DNA from: Halogeometricum sp. S1BR25-6
GTDB taxonomy: Archaea; Halobacteriota; Halobacteria; Halobacteriales; Haloferacaceae
Length of the DNA stretch: 64,000 nt
Assembly: GCF_031624495.1 (NCBI RefSeq)
Contig: NZ_JAMQOP010000001.1
Span: 62,001-126,000 of the forward strand
Reading direction: 5' to 3'
Shown here piece after piece: positions 29,329 through 38,420 of this stretch. Both the position numbers and the translations under genes were made by a program. The notes beneath the pieces are model-generated. The model had not been told where the DNA came from. It searched no databases and saw only the letters and a program-made list of their open reading frames with translations. Positions within the stretch are counted from its first letter, which is position 1. Each line of letters begins with the position of its first letter.

Positions 29329-30258
29329 TTACAGGTCCCGTTCGCGGAAGACGTAGTAGCCGACGACGGTGGGGACGACGACCCAGGCGAGGAATATCAG
29401 CAGCATCACGCCTCCCGAGAGGTAGACGGGGACGCCGCCCTGCGCGGGCGCGAACTGGTTGCCGACGACGAACGCCTCGCCCGTCGTGGCGCCGGTGAGG
29501 CGGGCCTGCGCGGGTCCGTAGTACACCTGCGCGACGAGCGTCTCGTACGTCCGGAGCGGGTTGAGATACTTGAGGAACAGCCCGATTTTCACCCGCGTGA
29601 AGTCCGCTAAGGCGCCCGCGCCGGCTTCCTCGGCGGCGTAGTTGAGGAGTTTGGGGATGCCCTCGGCGATGGGCTTCCAGAGGATGCCGAAGATGAGGTA
29701 CAGTCCCAGCGTCGCGAGCGTCGCCTCGCGGTTGGAGTCGGCGACGGCGGAGATGCCGAGACCGACGGAGACGAACGCGAGACCGAGGAGCACCGTCAGC
29801 GCGACGACGGGCGCCAGCGACTCGACGCTCATCGTCGTCCCCGTCGCGAGGAAGACGACGAACGCCGCGAGGAAACCGACGAGGAGGGAGGCGGCGACGA
29901 CGGCGCCGCGGCCGAGGAACTTCCCGGCCATCAGGTCGCGCCGCGAGTTCGGCAGCGACAGCGCGAGTTTAATCGTCCCGGTCTCCCGCTCTTCAGTGAT
30001 CGACCCGTACGACGTCGACAGCGCGACGAAACCGAGCACGAGGGCGAGCAGACCGGGGAACGAGAGCCTGAATATCCCGAGGTCGGCGAAGAAGCCGAAC
30101 AGGTTGGAGGTGTCGTTCAACTGCGGGGGGAGGAGGACGCCGAACATGAGGAACGACGCGCCGCCGACGAACAGGACGAAAAAGAGCGTCGCCCCGTGGA
30201 GCCACCGCGAGCGGACGGAGTCGTCGAACTCCTTCCGGGCGACCGCTTGCCACGTCAT
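29329..30258 (-). CDS. ABC transporter permease
   Basis: A 309-residue membrane protein with six helices resembling the ABC-2/NosY exporter permease class: LHGATLFFVLFVGGASFLMF, FPGLLALVLGFVALSTSYGS, AVVAASLLVGFLAAFVVFL, VVALTVLLGLAFVSVGLGIS, EATLATLGLYLIFGILWKP and VMLLIFLAWVVVPTVVGYYV. Motif TEERETGTIKLALSLPNSR is the usual cytoplasmic coupling part. Its start overlaps the end of the ATP-binding gene (ATGA), so both are produced together. Substrate unknown; such haloarchaeal pairs are often near stress or drug-type exporters. Confidence 0.88.
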   Translation of the reverse strand: MTWQAVARKEFDDSVRSRWLHGATLFFVLFVGGASFLMFGVLLPPQLNDTSNLFGFFADLGIFRLSFPGLLALVLGFVALSTSYGSITEERETGTIKLALSLPNSRRDLMAGKFLGRGAVVAASLLVGFLAAFVVFLATGTTMSVESLAPVVALTVLLGLAFVSVGLGISAVADSNREATLATLGLYLIFGILWKPIAEGIPKLLNYAAEEAGAGALADFTRVKIGLFLKYLNPLRTYETLVAQVYYGPAQARLTGATTGEAFVVGNQFAPAQGGVPVYLSGGVMLLIFLAWVVVPTVVGYYVFRERDL

Positions 30259-31292
30259 GCGCGCGCCTCCTGTCCGTCGGCCGACTCGTCGGACGTCTCG
30301 TCGGTCCCGTCGACTCCGTGGCCGGTGTACGAGAGGAACAGGTCTTCGAGCGACGCCTCGCGCGTCTCGAAGTCGGTCACGTCGAGTCCCTGGGACTCCA
30401 ACTCGTCGATGACGGCCATCTTGGCGTCGCCGACGCAGGAGACGGTGAGCGAGTCGGCGGCGTCGTCGACGGTGACGGAGTGGACGCCGTCGAGGGCGGT
30501 GACCGCCTCGGCGTTCAGCGCCGAGACGTCCCCGGACACTTCGACTCGGAGCGTGGCGTCGGCGTCGGACTTCTCGCGCAGGCTATCGACGCTGTCGACG
30601 GCGACGAGTTCGCCCTCGCGCATGATGCCGACGCGGTCGCAGACGGCGTCGACCTGTTCGAGAATGTGACTGGAGAAGAACACGGTCGTGCCGCGTTCGG
30701 CCTCCTCGGCGACGATGTCGCGCATCTCCTTGGCCCCGGCCGGGTCGAGGCCGGAGGAGGGTTCGTCGAGGACGAGCAGGTCCGGGTCGCCGACGAGCGC
30801 CATCGCCAGGGCGAGGCGCTGGCGCATCCCCTTCGAGTAGCCGCCGGCCTTCCGGTCGGCGGCGTCGGCGATGCCGACCCGTTCGAGGACGGCGTCTATC
30901 TCGGCCTCGTTCTCGTCGAGTCGCTTGGAGGAGGCGGCGAACTCGACGTGCTGCCGCCCGGTGAGGCGGTCGTACACGTCGAATCCTTCGGGGAGGACGC
31001 CGGTCCGCGCGCGGACGTCGACGCTCTCGGCGCGGGCGTCGAAACCGAGGACGCGAATCGCGCCCTCGGTGGGGCGGACAAAGTCGAGGAGCATGTTGAT
31101 GGTGGTCGATTTCCCCGCCCCGTTGGGACCGAGGAACCCGAACACTTCGCCCTCCTCGACCGTCAGCGAGAGGTTTCTGACTGCGGTAACGTCGTCGGAA
31201 CGCTCGGCGTTCCGAACGGAGTCGAGGAGGCGCGAGAGTCTCCCGCCCTCCTCGAATCGTTTCGTTACCCCGTCGAGTTCGATGGCGGCCAT
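30255..31292 (-). CDS. ABC transporter ATP-binding protein
   Basis: A 345-residue nucleotide-binding subunit with Walker A GPNGAGKSTTI, Q-loop near GVLPEGFDVYDRL, signature YSKGMRQRLALAMAL, Walker B LLVLDEPSSGLDP and the switch His in FFSSHIL. A C-terminal extension (residues 225-345; VEVSGDVSALNAEAVTAL, VSCVGDAKMAVIDELES) resembles the DUF4162-type tail of exporter ATPases and ends acidic (GTDETSDESADGQEARA). It powers the permease at 29329-30258. No accessory protein accompanies the pair. Confidence 0.92.
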   Translation of the reverse strand: MAAIELDGVTKRFEEGGRLSRLLDSVRNAERSDDVTAVRNLSLTVEEGEVFGFLGPNGAGKSTTINMLLDFVRPTEGAIRVLGFDARAESVDVRARTGVLPEGFDVYDRLTGRQHVEFAASSKRLDENEAEIDAVLERVGIADAADRKAGGYSKGMRQRLALAMALVGDPDLLVLDEPSSGLDPAGAKEMRDIVAEEAERGTTVFFSSHILEQVDAVCDRVGIMREGELVAVDSVDSLREKSDADATLRVEVSGDVSALNAEAVTALDGVHSVTVDDAADSLTVSCVGDAKMAVIDELESQGLDVTDFETREASLEDLFLSYTGHGVDGTDETSDESADGQEARA

Positions 31293-31390
31293 GGGCGTGG
31301 GTAGTCCGTTCTCGGGATAAAGCGTTTGGTGCGAAAATCAGCGTTGAGATTGGGAGCGGCTCTGGGGAGGTTTCGGGTCGGTAGCCGCGC

Positions 31391-31702
31391 TTAGAGTTCG
31401 TCGTCGGGGGCGTACTGCTCGCGGACGCGTTCGACCTCGCTTCGGTAGCGCTCGCGCGTCTCGGCGTCGTCGACGGGTTCGAGGTCCGCGGCCGCCACCG
31501 CCGTCGCTGCGGTGGCCTCGGTGCCGCGCTGGCGCATTATGGTCGCCGAAATCTGTTTGCGCCGCACCCTGTCGCCCGTCGGCGTCGCGTACACGAGGTC
31601 GATGAGGCCGCGGTCGGTGTAGGTCCGTTCGACGAGCCAACACCGGACGCTCTCGCCGGCGTCGGCGGAGTCAGGGTCGGGGTCGGAATCGGAGTCGCCC
31701 AT
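31391..31702 (-). CDS. Small acidic haloarchaeal protein
   Basis: A 103-residue hypothetical. The N-terminus is low-complexity acidic (GDSDSDPDPDSADAGES). The core runs VRCWLVERTYTDRGLIDLVY, ATPTGDRVRRKQISATIM and the Ala-rich ATAATAVAAADLEPV, ending REQYAPDDEL. The fold looks like a small beta-sheet plus helix. I recognise the style of a conserved haloarchaeal family but no function. I start at the ATG at 31702 because upstream in-frame sequence is not acidic and not conserved-looking. Confidence 0.72.
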   Translation of the reverse strand: MGDSDSDPDPDSADAGESVRCWLVERTYTDRGLIDLVYATPTGDRVRRKQISATIMRQRGTEATAATAVAAADLEPVDDAETRERYRSEVERVREQYAPDDEL

Positions 31703-31828
31703 GCCGACGCCTCGGACAGCGGACGCTTGACGCTGTCGACTAAGTGGCTTCCGAACAGTCTCGAAGTCGATCCGAGGGCAGCGCCGAGAAGTGAGTAACC
31801 CGCGACGCCCTCGGCCCCGAATTGTCAT

Positions 31829-31838
31829 ATTATAAATG
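31829..31838 (+). promoter_or_regulatory. TATA box for the DUF7344-like gene
   Basis: ATTATAAATG near 31828-31837 lies about 50 bases upstream of the ATG at 31886. The surroundings (31825-31870) are strongly A+T-rich compared with the rest of the locus. A short leader of about 25 bases would result. Confidence 0.55.
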
Positions 31839-31885
31839 TAATCTCAGAAAGTATTAACTTGTATCAAAACAGTCGTCCAGATAGC

Positions 31886-32260
31886 ATGGGGCGGGAAGAT
31901 ATCGGAACACTGTACGAGATGCTATCGACCGACCGACGACGGCGTGCGCTCGCGGCGTTGAAGGAAGCGGAGGGACCGCTGGACCGCGGTGAGTTAGCGC
32001 GGCGAATCGTCGCCCGCCGTTCGGCCGACGGGCCGGGCGGCGCCGGACCGACCGAGGCGCCGGCGAGGAAGGTCGAGATATCCCTCAGTCACGTCCACCT
32101 GCCGAAACTGGAGGCGGGTGGGGTGGTGGAACGGACCGGAGAGGAGGAGTATGACGTGACCCCGCTGGGGCACGACCTCGAACGCGCCGCGCGGGCCTTC
32201 GAGACACGTCTCGACGCCGAGACGTGGGAAGTCGAAGACGGCCCGGCACCGACGAACTAG
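31886..32260 (+). CDS. DUF7344-like winged-helix regulator
   Basis: A 124-residue protein of the same fold as the gene at 28141: IGTLYEMLSTDRRRRALAAL, GELARRIVARR, VEISLSHVHLPKLEAGGVVE and YDVTPLGHDLERAARAFETRL. The DR-RR-RAL and HLPKLE motifs are those of DUF7344. An insert of Ala/Gly/Pro residues (DGPGGAGPTEAPAR) replaces the longer loop of the other copy. It is a single-gene unit with its own TATA box; the target is unknown. I start at ATG 31886; a TTG at 31859 is less likely. Confidence 0.76.
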   Translation: MGREDIGTLYEMLSTDRRRRALAALKEAEGPLDRGELARRIVARRSADGPGGAGPTEAPARKVEISLSHVHLPKLEAGGVVERTGEEEYDVTPLGHDLERAARAFETRLDAETWEVEDGPAPTN

Positions 32261-32416
32261 TCGCTAGTCGGGCCGTCGCGCCCGCCAACGACGCGACGGC
32301 GAGCGGCCGCGGCCGCCGCGAATAACCCGATTTTCCGCGCGGTCGCCGCGCTTCGAGAGCGTCGCGTCCGAACCCGCGCGTCAACCTCAAGCCGTTCGGG
32401 GCGTAACCTCGCGTAG

Positions 32417-34150
32417 ATGGATGCGAGCGACGTCCGCGAGCGAGCGAGCGACCTCCCGACGGGGCCCGGCGTCTACCAGTTCCTCGACGGCGACACCGTG
32501 CTGTACGTCGGCAAGGCCGTCGACATCCGCGCGCGGGTCCGGTCGTACGCCGACCCGCGTGGCGAGCGCATCCGGCGGATGGTCGACCACGCTGCGACCA
32601 TCGACTTCGCCGTCACGGACACCGAAACGCAGGCGCTCCTCCTCGAAGCCAACCTCATCAAGCGGCACCAACCGCGGTACAACGTTCGCCTGAAGGACGA
32701 CAAGTCCTACCCGCTCGTCCAACTGACGGACCACTCCGTCCCGAGAATCGACGTGACGCGCGACCCGGAGGAAGGGTCGACGGTGTTCGGACCGTACACC
32801 GACAAGGGCCGGGTCGAAACCGTGGTGAAGGCCTTGCGGGAATACTACGGCATCCGCGGCTGTTCGGACCACAAGTACGCCAACCGCGACCGCCCCTGTC
32901 TGGACTACGAGATGGGACTCTGCACGGCCCCCTGTACCGGCGAGATATCCGAAGAGAACTACCTCGCGGACGTAGAGTCGGTCGTCCGTTTCTTCGAGGG
33001 CGAGACGGGCGTCCTCGCGGACCCCCTCCGCCGGACGATGGAGGAGGCCGCCCAAGAGGAGAACTTCGAGCGCGCCGCCAACGCCCGCGACAGACTCGAA
33101 GCGGTGGAGTCGTTCCACGGCGCGGGCGAGGAGGCGGTCTCCTCACAGTCCGACGAGCGCGCCGTCGACGTCCTCGGCGTCGCCATCGAGGGCGACGCGG
33201 CCACCGTCGCGCGCCTGCACAGCAAGCGCGGTCAACTGGTCGACCGCTCCCGCCACCGCCTCGACGCCCCCGAAGGCGGCGAGCGTTCCGCCGCCGTCCT
33301 CTCGGCCTTTCTGCCCCAGTACTACGCCGAACGCGAGTTGCCCGACGCCGTCCTCCTCTCGGAACGCCCGGACGACGAGGACGTGCTGGAGTGGTTGCGC
33401 GTCGAGGGCGTAAACGTGCGCGTTCCGGGCGCCGGCCGCGAGGCTAAACTGGTCGAACTCGCGCTGAAGAACGCCCGACGCGGCCCGGCCCGAAACGACG
33501 AACTCGGCGCGCTCTCGGACGCGTTAGGCCTTCCCGGGATTTCCCGCATCGAGGGGTTCGACGTGAGCCACGCGCAGGGAAAGGCCGTCGTCGGCAGCGA
33601 CGTCTGCTTCGTCGACGGCGACGCCGTGAAAGCCGACTACCGACGGAAGAAGTTACCAGAACGAAACGACGACTACGACAACATGCGGGCGCTGATCCGC
33701 TGGCGGGCCGAGCGCGCCGTCGAAGGGCGGGACGACAGGCCGGACCCCGACCTGCTGCTCATCGACGGCGGGGACGGTCAACTCGGCGCGGCGACGGACG
33801 CCTTGGAGGAAGTCGGCTGGGACGTGCCCGTCGTCGCCCTCGCGAAGGACCGCGAGTTGGTCATCACGCCCGACCGGGTGCACGACTGGCCCGCCGACTC
33901 GCCGCACCTGCACGTCCTGCAACGCGTCCGCGACGAGTCGCACCGCTTCGCCGTCCAGTACCACCAGACGCTCCGCGACGACGTGCGGACCGTCCTCGAC
34001 GACGTGCCGGGCATCGGCGAGAAGACGCGGCGCGCGCTCTTACGTCGGTTCGGCAGCGTCGAGAACGTCCGCGGCGCGACGGTGTCGGACCTGACGGACG
34101 TGCCGGGCGTCGGCGAGAAGACGGCGGCGACGCTCAAAGAGCGGCTGTAG
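32417..34150 (+). CDS. uvrC: Excinuclease ABC subunit C
   Basis: A 577-residue DNA repair endonuclease of the UvrABC pathway. The N-terminal GIY-YIG nuclease ([39 protein letters not shown]) makes the 3' incision. A UVR helix pair ([21 protein letters not shown]) binds UvrB. The C-terminal RNase H-like nuclease ([20 protein letters not shown] and [14 protein letters not shown]) makes the 5' incision. Two HhH motifs end the protein ([35 protein letters not shown]). Haloarchaea have a bacterial-type UvrABC system. uvrA and uvrB are not in the window. Confidence 0.96.
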   Translation: MDASDVRERASDLPTGPGVYQFLDGDTVLYVGKAVDIRARVRSYADPRGERIRRMVDHAATIDFAVTDTETQALLLEANLIKRHQPRYNVRLKDDKSYPLVQLTDHSVPRIDVTRDPEEGSTVFGPYTDKGRVETVVKALREYYGIRGCSDHKYANRDRPCLDYEMGLCTAPCTGEISEENYLADVESVVRFFEGETGVLADPLRRTMEEAAQEENFERAANARDRLEAVESFHGAGEEAVSSQSDERAVDVLGVAIEGDAATVARLHSKRGQLVDRSRHRLDAPEGGERSAAVLSAFLPQYYAERELPDAVLLSERPDDEDVLEWLRVEGVNVRVPGAGREAKLVELALKNARRGPARNDELGALSDALGLPGISRIEGFDVSHAQGKAVVGSDVCFVDGDAVKADYRRKKLPERNDDYDNMRALIRWRAERAVEGRDDRPDPDLLLIDGGDGQLGAATDALEEVGWDVPVVALAKDRELVITPDRVHDWPADSPHLHVLQRVRDESHRFAVQYHQTLRDDVRTVLDDVPGIGEKTRRALLRRFGSVENVRGATVSDLTDVPGVGEKTAATLKERL

Positions 34151-34165
34151 GAACCGAGTCTCCAC

Positions 34166-34537
34166 TCAGGGTTCGAGGCCCCGCGCCCAGTCCACCGCGT
34201 CCTGCGGCGTGTCGGGCGTCTCGACGACGGCGTTCGTGCCGCGGAGGCGCCCGCGGAGCGCAACCTGCTTGGCCGTCGGACCGACGAACGCCACGCGCCG
34301 GATGCCGAACTCGTCTATCTCGGCCGCGAGCGCGTCGAAGCGCTCGAAGAACCACTTGCTGATTCCGCCGCCGTCGGCGAGGACGAACACCGACGCGTCC
34401 ACGTCGGGGCGCGAGTAGACGGCCGTGACCGTGTCAAAGAACCGTTCGAGGAGGACGCCGCCCCCGACCGAGAACTCGGTGAGGTCGAACAGGGCGACGC
34501 CGTCGACGATGTCGTATCGGTACACGTCTGCGCTCAT
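34166..34537 (-). CDS. Conserved STAS-like haloarchaeal protein
   Basis: A 123-residue alpha/beta protein: RYDIVDGVALFDLTEFSVGG, LLERFFDTVTAVYSRPDVD, SVFVLADGGGISKWFFERFD, IRRVAFVGPTAKQVALRG. The alternation of strand and helix is reminiscent of STAS/SpoIIAA-like domains. It converges on uvrC with 15 bases between. A 16-base palindrome lies about 60 bases upstream of its start and could regulate it. No function is known to me. Confidence 0.8.
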   Translation of the reverse strand: MSADVYRYDIVDGVALFDLTEFSVGGGVLLERFFDTVTAVYSRPDVDASVFVLADGGGISKWFFERFDALAAEIDEFGIRRVAFVGPTAKQVALRGRLRGTNAVVETPDTPQDAVDWARGLEP

Positions 34538-34598
34538 ACCGCACAGGACCCCCCGTTCGGACCTAACTACGCGGGGGCTACCGGAGCCGTAACCGGGA

Positions 34599-34614
34599 GT
34601 TAACCGCGGTTAAC
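34599..34614. promoter_or_regulatory. Perfect 16-base palindrome GTTAACCGCGGTTAAC
   Basis: A perfect inverted repeat without spacer, 62 bases upstream of the minus-strand start at 34537. In this GC-rich genome it stands out by its central CCGCGG flanked by GTTAA/TTAAC. It could be an operator for a dimeric regulator. The rest of the spacer 34538-34813 shows no gene. Confidence 0.5.
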
Positions 34615-34813
34615 GGGGTTCTCACTCGCGGTACGCGGACCGTACCGTTTCGTCTCGCTCGTCTTTTCGGCGGCGACGCGGATGGCGCCCGAACCTCGAA
34701 TACCTGCCGATAGAGACAGTCTCGGTCGCCGTTATTCGCACCATACGCGGCGGCGAGCGTCCGCGTGACTGCCGTGCAGTTCCGCGACCGGCACGAACGG
34801 AAGCGTCCGGCGT

Positions 34814-35725
34814 TCACGACGCGAACACGTCGGCCCGAGCGAGCAACCACGCCGCGAGCGCCAGCCACGGGAGCGCCGCGAGCACGCCGACCGGCGCGGG
34901 GCCGAGCAGCGAGTGGGGACGGCCGAGAACGAACAGCGTTCCGAGTCCTGCCACGGCGTTTATCGCGCCGTGGCCTATCGCCGCGGGCCAGACGCTGTCG
35001 GTCCGGAGCGTCGCCCACGCGAGGAAGACGCCGGTGGCGACGGTGAACACGCACATGGCGAGAAAGCCCGTCCACGGCGCGCCGACGTAATCGAAGCCGT
35101 AGTTGTACCCCATGACGATGACGGGCCAGTGCCAGACGCCCCAGACGACGCCGACGAGGAGCGTCGCACGCGTCGCGCCGAGGGGCAGGAGGTTCGGCAG
35201 CAGGTAGGCCCGCCAGCCGAACTCCTCGCCGAAGGCGAATATCGCGTTGATAAGCGGCGCGACCGTGAGCGCAGCGACGACCTGAACGCCGACGAGCGTC
35301 CACGGGTCGACCGGCACGCCGCCCGCGGCGGCCTCCAGCGCCGACCGATACGCCGACAGCGCGGGGTCGAACTGGCCGGGGAAGACCGCGAAGTACAGCG
35401 CCGCGCCGAGAAGCGTGAGGAGGGCGGGGGCGACCCACGCGGCGGCGTAGACGCGAAGCGACCCCGAAAGCCGCGGGCGGACGCGGAGGTCCGACCGACC
35501 CTGACCCGTGAGGAGTCGCGCGACGACGTTGCCGACGGCCGGCGCGAACATGTACGCCGTCGGCAGGAGGAGGGACGCGAGCGTGAGACCGAGACCGGGA
35601 ACGACGACCGGACTGCTCGCGAGGCCGCCGGTGGCGTAGATGACGGCCGCGGTGGCCCACGCGAGGCCGAAGGCGACGGCGAGAAAAACGCCGACGCGGC
35701 GCGTCCGAACCGGTTCGGGAGGCAT
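34814..35725 (-). CDS. CPBP family intramembrane metalloprotease
   Basis: The 303-residue membrane protein has about eight helices and the CPBP (Abi/CAAX protease) motifs: FAFGEEFGWRAYLLPNLLP (EExxxR) and VVWGVWHWPVIVMGY (the conserved H), followed by a third catalytic region (ALRTDSVWPAAIGHGAINAV, another H). In bacteria relatives process prenylated peptides or are linked to bacteriocin immunity; in haloarchaea the function is largely unknown. It is divergent from or neighbour to mdh without overlap. Confidence 0.9.
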   Translation of the reverse strand: MPPEPVRTRRVGVFLAVAFGLAWATAAVIYATGGLASSPVVVPGLGLTLASLLLPTAYMFAPAVGNVVARLLTGQGRSDLRVRPRLSGSLRVYAAAWVAPALLTLLGAALYFAVFPGQFDPALSAYRSALEAAAGGVPVDPWTLVGVQVVAALTVAPLINAIFAFGEEFGWRAYLLPNLLPLGATRATLLVGVVWGVWHWPVIVMGYNYGFDYVGAPWTGFLAMCVFTVATGVFLAWATLRTDSVWPAAIGHGAINAVAGLGTLFVLGRPHSLLGPAPVGVLAALPWLALAAWLLARADVFAS

Positions 35726-35826
35726 GACTCATCGTTCGCCGGGTGAGCGCAAAAAGGAATGGTGGTCGTACCGCCGTCGCGTCCGAGGCGCGTCGACGTC
35801 GGCGTCGGCGCCAGCGCGGGCGTCGA

Positions 35827-36741
35827 TTACGAGATCTCGTCGTACTGGTCGCTCAGTTTCTCGGCGGCGTCGTCCATGAGGTCCTGCTCGTAATCGTCGA
35901 GGTCCCACTCGACGACCTCCTCGATGCCGTCCGAGCCGAGTCTGACCGGAACGCCGAAGGCGGTGTCCTCGTAGCCGTACTCGCCGTCGAGGACGAGCGA
36001 CCCCGGCAGCACCTCGCCGGTGTCGTCGAGGATAGCCTCGACCATGTGGGCGACGCCCGTCGCGGGGCCCCACTGCGTCGCGCCCTTGCGCGAGATGACG
36101 TCCATGGCGGATTCCTGGAGGTCCGAGAGGATCTCCTCGCGTTCGTCGGCGGTGAACTCGGGGTCGGCGCCGTCGACGCGCACCTTCGAGAACGCGGGCA
36201 CCTGCGCATCGCCGTGTTCGCCGAGGATGGTCGCCTCGACGTTCTTCACGGGCGTGTCGAAGCGCTGGCTGAGGACGTAGCGGAACCGCGCGGAGTCGAG
36301 TCGGCCGCCGAAGCCGACCACTTTGTGTCGGTCGCGGTCGCCCGCCTCGTACAGGTGGCGGTTCAGGAGGTCCACCGGGTTCGAGGTGGTGACCGAGACG
36401 AAGTCGTCGTTATGCTCGGCCAGAGACGAGCCGATGTCGGCCATGATGGGCGCGTTGTCGCCCGCGAGGTCGATTCGGGTCTGTCCCTCCTGCCGCGGGA
36501 TTCCGGCCGTGATGACGACAACGTCGGACCCCGCCGTGTCCTCGTAGCCGCCCTGATACACCTCCGTGTTCGAGTCGTAGGCGATGCCGTGGTTCGTGTC
36601 GGCCGCCTGCCCGATCGTCTTGTCCTCCATGTCCGGGATGTCGACGAAGACGAGTTCGTCGACGACGTCCCGAAGCGCGAGATTGTATCCGGCGGCTGCG
36701 CCGACCGTCCCGGCCGCACCGACCACGCTAACTTTCGTCAT
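35827..36741 (-). CDS. mdh: Malate dehydrogenase
   Basis: A 304-residue lactate/malate dehydrogenase-like enzyme of the citric acid cycle. It opens [20 protein letters not shown] (NAD-binding GxxGxxG), with LVFVDIPD giving an acidic residue that prefers NAD. Substrate arginines are in [13 protein letters not shown] and [11 protein letters not shown], and the catalytic His in [14 protein letters not shown]. Closely related to the well-studied tetrameric halophilic MDH. Minus-strand TATA (CGTTTAATC, 36768-36776) about 30 bases upstream would make a leaderless mRNA. Confidence 0.96.
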   Translation of the reverse strand: MTKVSVVGAAGTVGAAAGYNLALRDVVDELVFVDIPDMEDKTIGQAADTNHGIAYDSNTEVYQGGYEDTAGSDVVVITAGIPRQEGQTRIDLAGDNAPIMADIGSSLAEHNDDFVSVTTSNPVDLLNRHLYEAGDRDRHKVVGFGGRLDSARFRYVLSQRFDTPVKNVEATILGEHGDAQVPAFSKVRVDGADPEFTADEREEILSDLQESAMDVISRKGATQWGPATGVAHMVEAILDDTGEVLPGSLVLDGEYGYEDTAFGVPVRLGSDGIEEVVEWDLDDYEQDLMDDAAEKLSDQYDEIS

Positions 36742-36767
36742 ACCACGTAAACGACGCGTCGGATTCC

Positions 36768-36776
36768 GATTAAACG
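36768..36776 (-). promoter_or_regulatory. Promoter of mdh (TATA)
   Basis: CGTTTAATC on the minus strand, 27-35 bases before the mdh ATG, the usual haloarchaeal distance for a nearly leaderless transcript. Confidence 0.5.
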
Positions 36777-36929
36777 CTTCGGAACCGGCTCCTCCGACGC
36801 TCTATCGTCGTATTAGTGTTCGTCGTCTGTCGAAAACGGTGGCGAGACGGGGGTGGGACACGGTCCGCCGGGTCGACCGAGTCGTCGGGTCCCGGTGGGT
36901 TTTTCGACGCACGTCCCCTCCGTCGAGGT

Positions 36930-37655
36930 ATGAGCGACTTCGACAAGGAGGCGGAGCGACAGCGCCTCCGCGAGAAGTACGAGAAGGACACGGAGCGACG
37001 CGAGGAGACCCAGCGGATGAGCGAACTCCTCCTGCAGGGGGCGACGATGACGAACAAACACTGCAACCAGTGCGGAACGCCCATCTTCCGCTATCAGGGG
37101 ACGGAGTTCTGTCCGAACTGCCAGAACAAGCAGGCGAACGCGGCGGCCGAGACGGCCGACGCCGCCGCCGCGGAGGTGGCTAACGGGGAGGCCGGCGAGG
37201 CCCCGGCCGAGGCCGCCTCGGGAGCGACGGAGGACGGCGAGGCGACCGACCAGGCGAGGCAGTCGGTGCCGACGCCGGAACCCGAACGGGACGTGCCGTC
37301 GGAAGTCGCCGACGCGGGCGGCGCGTCCGGCACGGGCGCGGTGAACGCGCAGGCCGCAGAACCGAGCCGCGAGTCCGCCGCGCCCGAGCGGACGACGTCG
37401 ACCGAATCCGGACCCGAAGCGGTCGCCGGGAAGCCGTCGACCGCGTCGGCGAGCGAGTCGGATAACTCCGCGGGAGAAGCTGTCAGCGCGGCGAGCGCGT
37501 CAGACGGGTCGATGCAGGGCGCGCGCGAGTCGCTCCTGCAGGCGATAACGGAGCACGCGCGACGGTCGACCGCGACGGAGGAGCCCCAACAGGCGACGGC
37601 GCACCTCGAAGCGGCCCGCGAGGCGGCCGAGGCGCTGGACGCGCTGGACCGGTAG
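36930..37655 (+). CDS. Sjogren/scleroderma autoantigen 1-like zinc protein
   Basis: A 241-residue protein that matches the archaeal relatives of SSSCA1 (autoantigen p27). The N-terminal helix (FDKEAERQRLREKYEKDTER) precedes MSELLLQGATMTNKHCNQCG and a zinc ribbon with cysteines HCNQCGTPIF and FCPNCQNKQ. The rest is a long acidic, Ala/Ser-rich low-complexity linker and a C-terminal helix pair (SLLQAITEHARRSTATEE, LEAAREAAEALDALD). Role unknown, possibly in translation or chromosome biology. The ATG at 36930 follows an A+T-poor leader. Confidence 0.88.
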   Translation: MSDFDKEAERQRLREKYEKDTERREETQRMSELLLQGATMTNKHCNQCGTPIFRYQGTEFCPNCQNKQANAAAETADAAAAEVANGEAGEAPAEAASGATEDGEATDQARQSVPTPEPERDVPSEVADAGGASGTGAVNAQAAEPSRESAAPERTTSTESGPEAVAGKPSTASASESDNSAGEAVSAASASDGSMQGARESLLQAITEHARRSTATEEPQQATAHLEAAREAAEALDALDR

Positions 37656-37696
37656 ACGGACTGCACCCTTTCTCGGTCGCTCTGAGAGGCGCGCAC

Positions 37697-38063
37697 GTGT
37701 TGTTCTCGCGCCCGTCGACGTCCGGCCGCAGCGACCGCCCCGTGGCGTTCACCGCTGAGCGTATCGCCCGGTTCGAGGCCGGCCTCCCCGTCGTCTACTT
37801 CGTCGACTCCGACGTCCGAATCCGGCGCCGACGCCGACGTCGACGCTGCACTCGACTCGCGACCGAAGCCCTCGGCTCTGGAGATGGCGTCACGTACCCG
37901 GTAACGAAGTCGACCGGGAGGTACTCGGTTTAGTCGAAGGACGAGGAGTTCGACCGCATGGTGACGGGCGACGCGGCTCCGGCGCCGTCGAGCGCGCTAT
38001 TCCCGGAGCGCCGCCGACATCGTGGTTCGCGACGAGGGCGTGTCCGTCACCATCGCACCATGA
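37697..38063 (+). pseudogene. Probable degenerate gene with frameshifts and a stop
   Basis: The plus strand between two genes reads as coding-like pieces in shifting frames. First is a start-like segment (IARFEAGLPVVYFVDSDVRI, frame of 37697). Then comes GADADVDAALDSRPKPSALE in another frame from 37824, then VTYPVTKSTGRYSV back in the first frame, a TAG at 37931-37933, then SKDEEFDRMVTGDAAPAPSS in the same frame. Last is ADIVVRDEGVSVTIAP followed by TGA at 38061-38063. The acidic haloarchaeal amino-acid composition of the pieces, which shadows lack, makes decay of a real gene likely. Family unknown. Alternatively sequencing errors could be involved. Confidence 0.4.
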
Positions 38064-38319
38064 CGCCGCGCGGGCCGGGAGGCGACGCGGGCGAGGCCTC
38101 CTCGCTGCGCTCCCGTTCGGCGCGCCGGCGGAGCGCCTCGGCCAGGGCGCGTCTCCGCTCAGCGCTCGACTGCTTCGCGTACGAGCGCAGTTCGCGGTCG
38201 CTCGGCGGGGACGGCGCGGTAACGACGCGCGCTTCCTCCGGGTCGCAGGGCGGTCGCGTCTCGTGTTGCGGGGTCCCGTAGAACGCCCGCACCGCACCGG
38301 GGGGAAGTTCGGCGCTCAT
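38047..38319 (-). CDS. Small hypothetical protein
   Basis: A 90-residue polar protein: SAELPPGAVRAFYGTPQHET, then EARVVTAPSPPSDRELRSY and a charged helix AERRRALAEALRRRAERERS. No cysteines, no membrane segment. It starts with ATG at 38319 and is separated from hef by about 100 bases; the strands are the same. It partly overlaps the proposed pseudogene end. I recognise no family; the Arg/Glu-rich helix suggests a coiled-coil or nucleic-acid contact. Confidence 0.6.
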   Translation of the reverse strand: MSAELPPGAVRAFYGTPQHETRPPCDPEEARVVTAPSPPSDRELRSYAKQSSAERRRALAEALRRRAERERSEEASPASPPGPRGVMVRW

Positions 38320-38420
38320 ACGTCCTGTATACGCGCTGTGAGGTAATAGTAATTGCTCCGACAGCTCAGAAAACGGACAGTCCGTCCACCGAACGTGTCT
38401 CGAACGTGCGCTTCGTCGAA

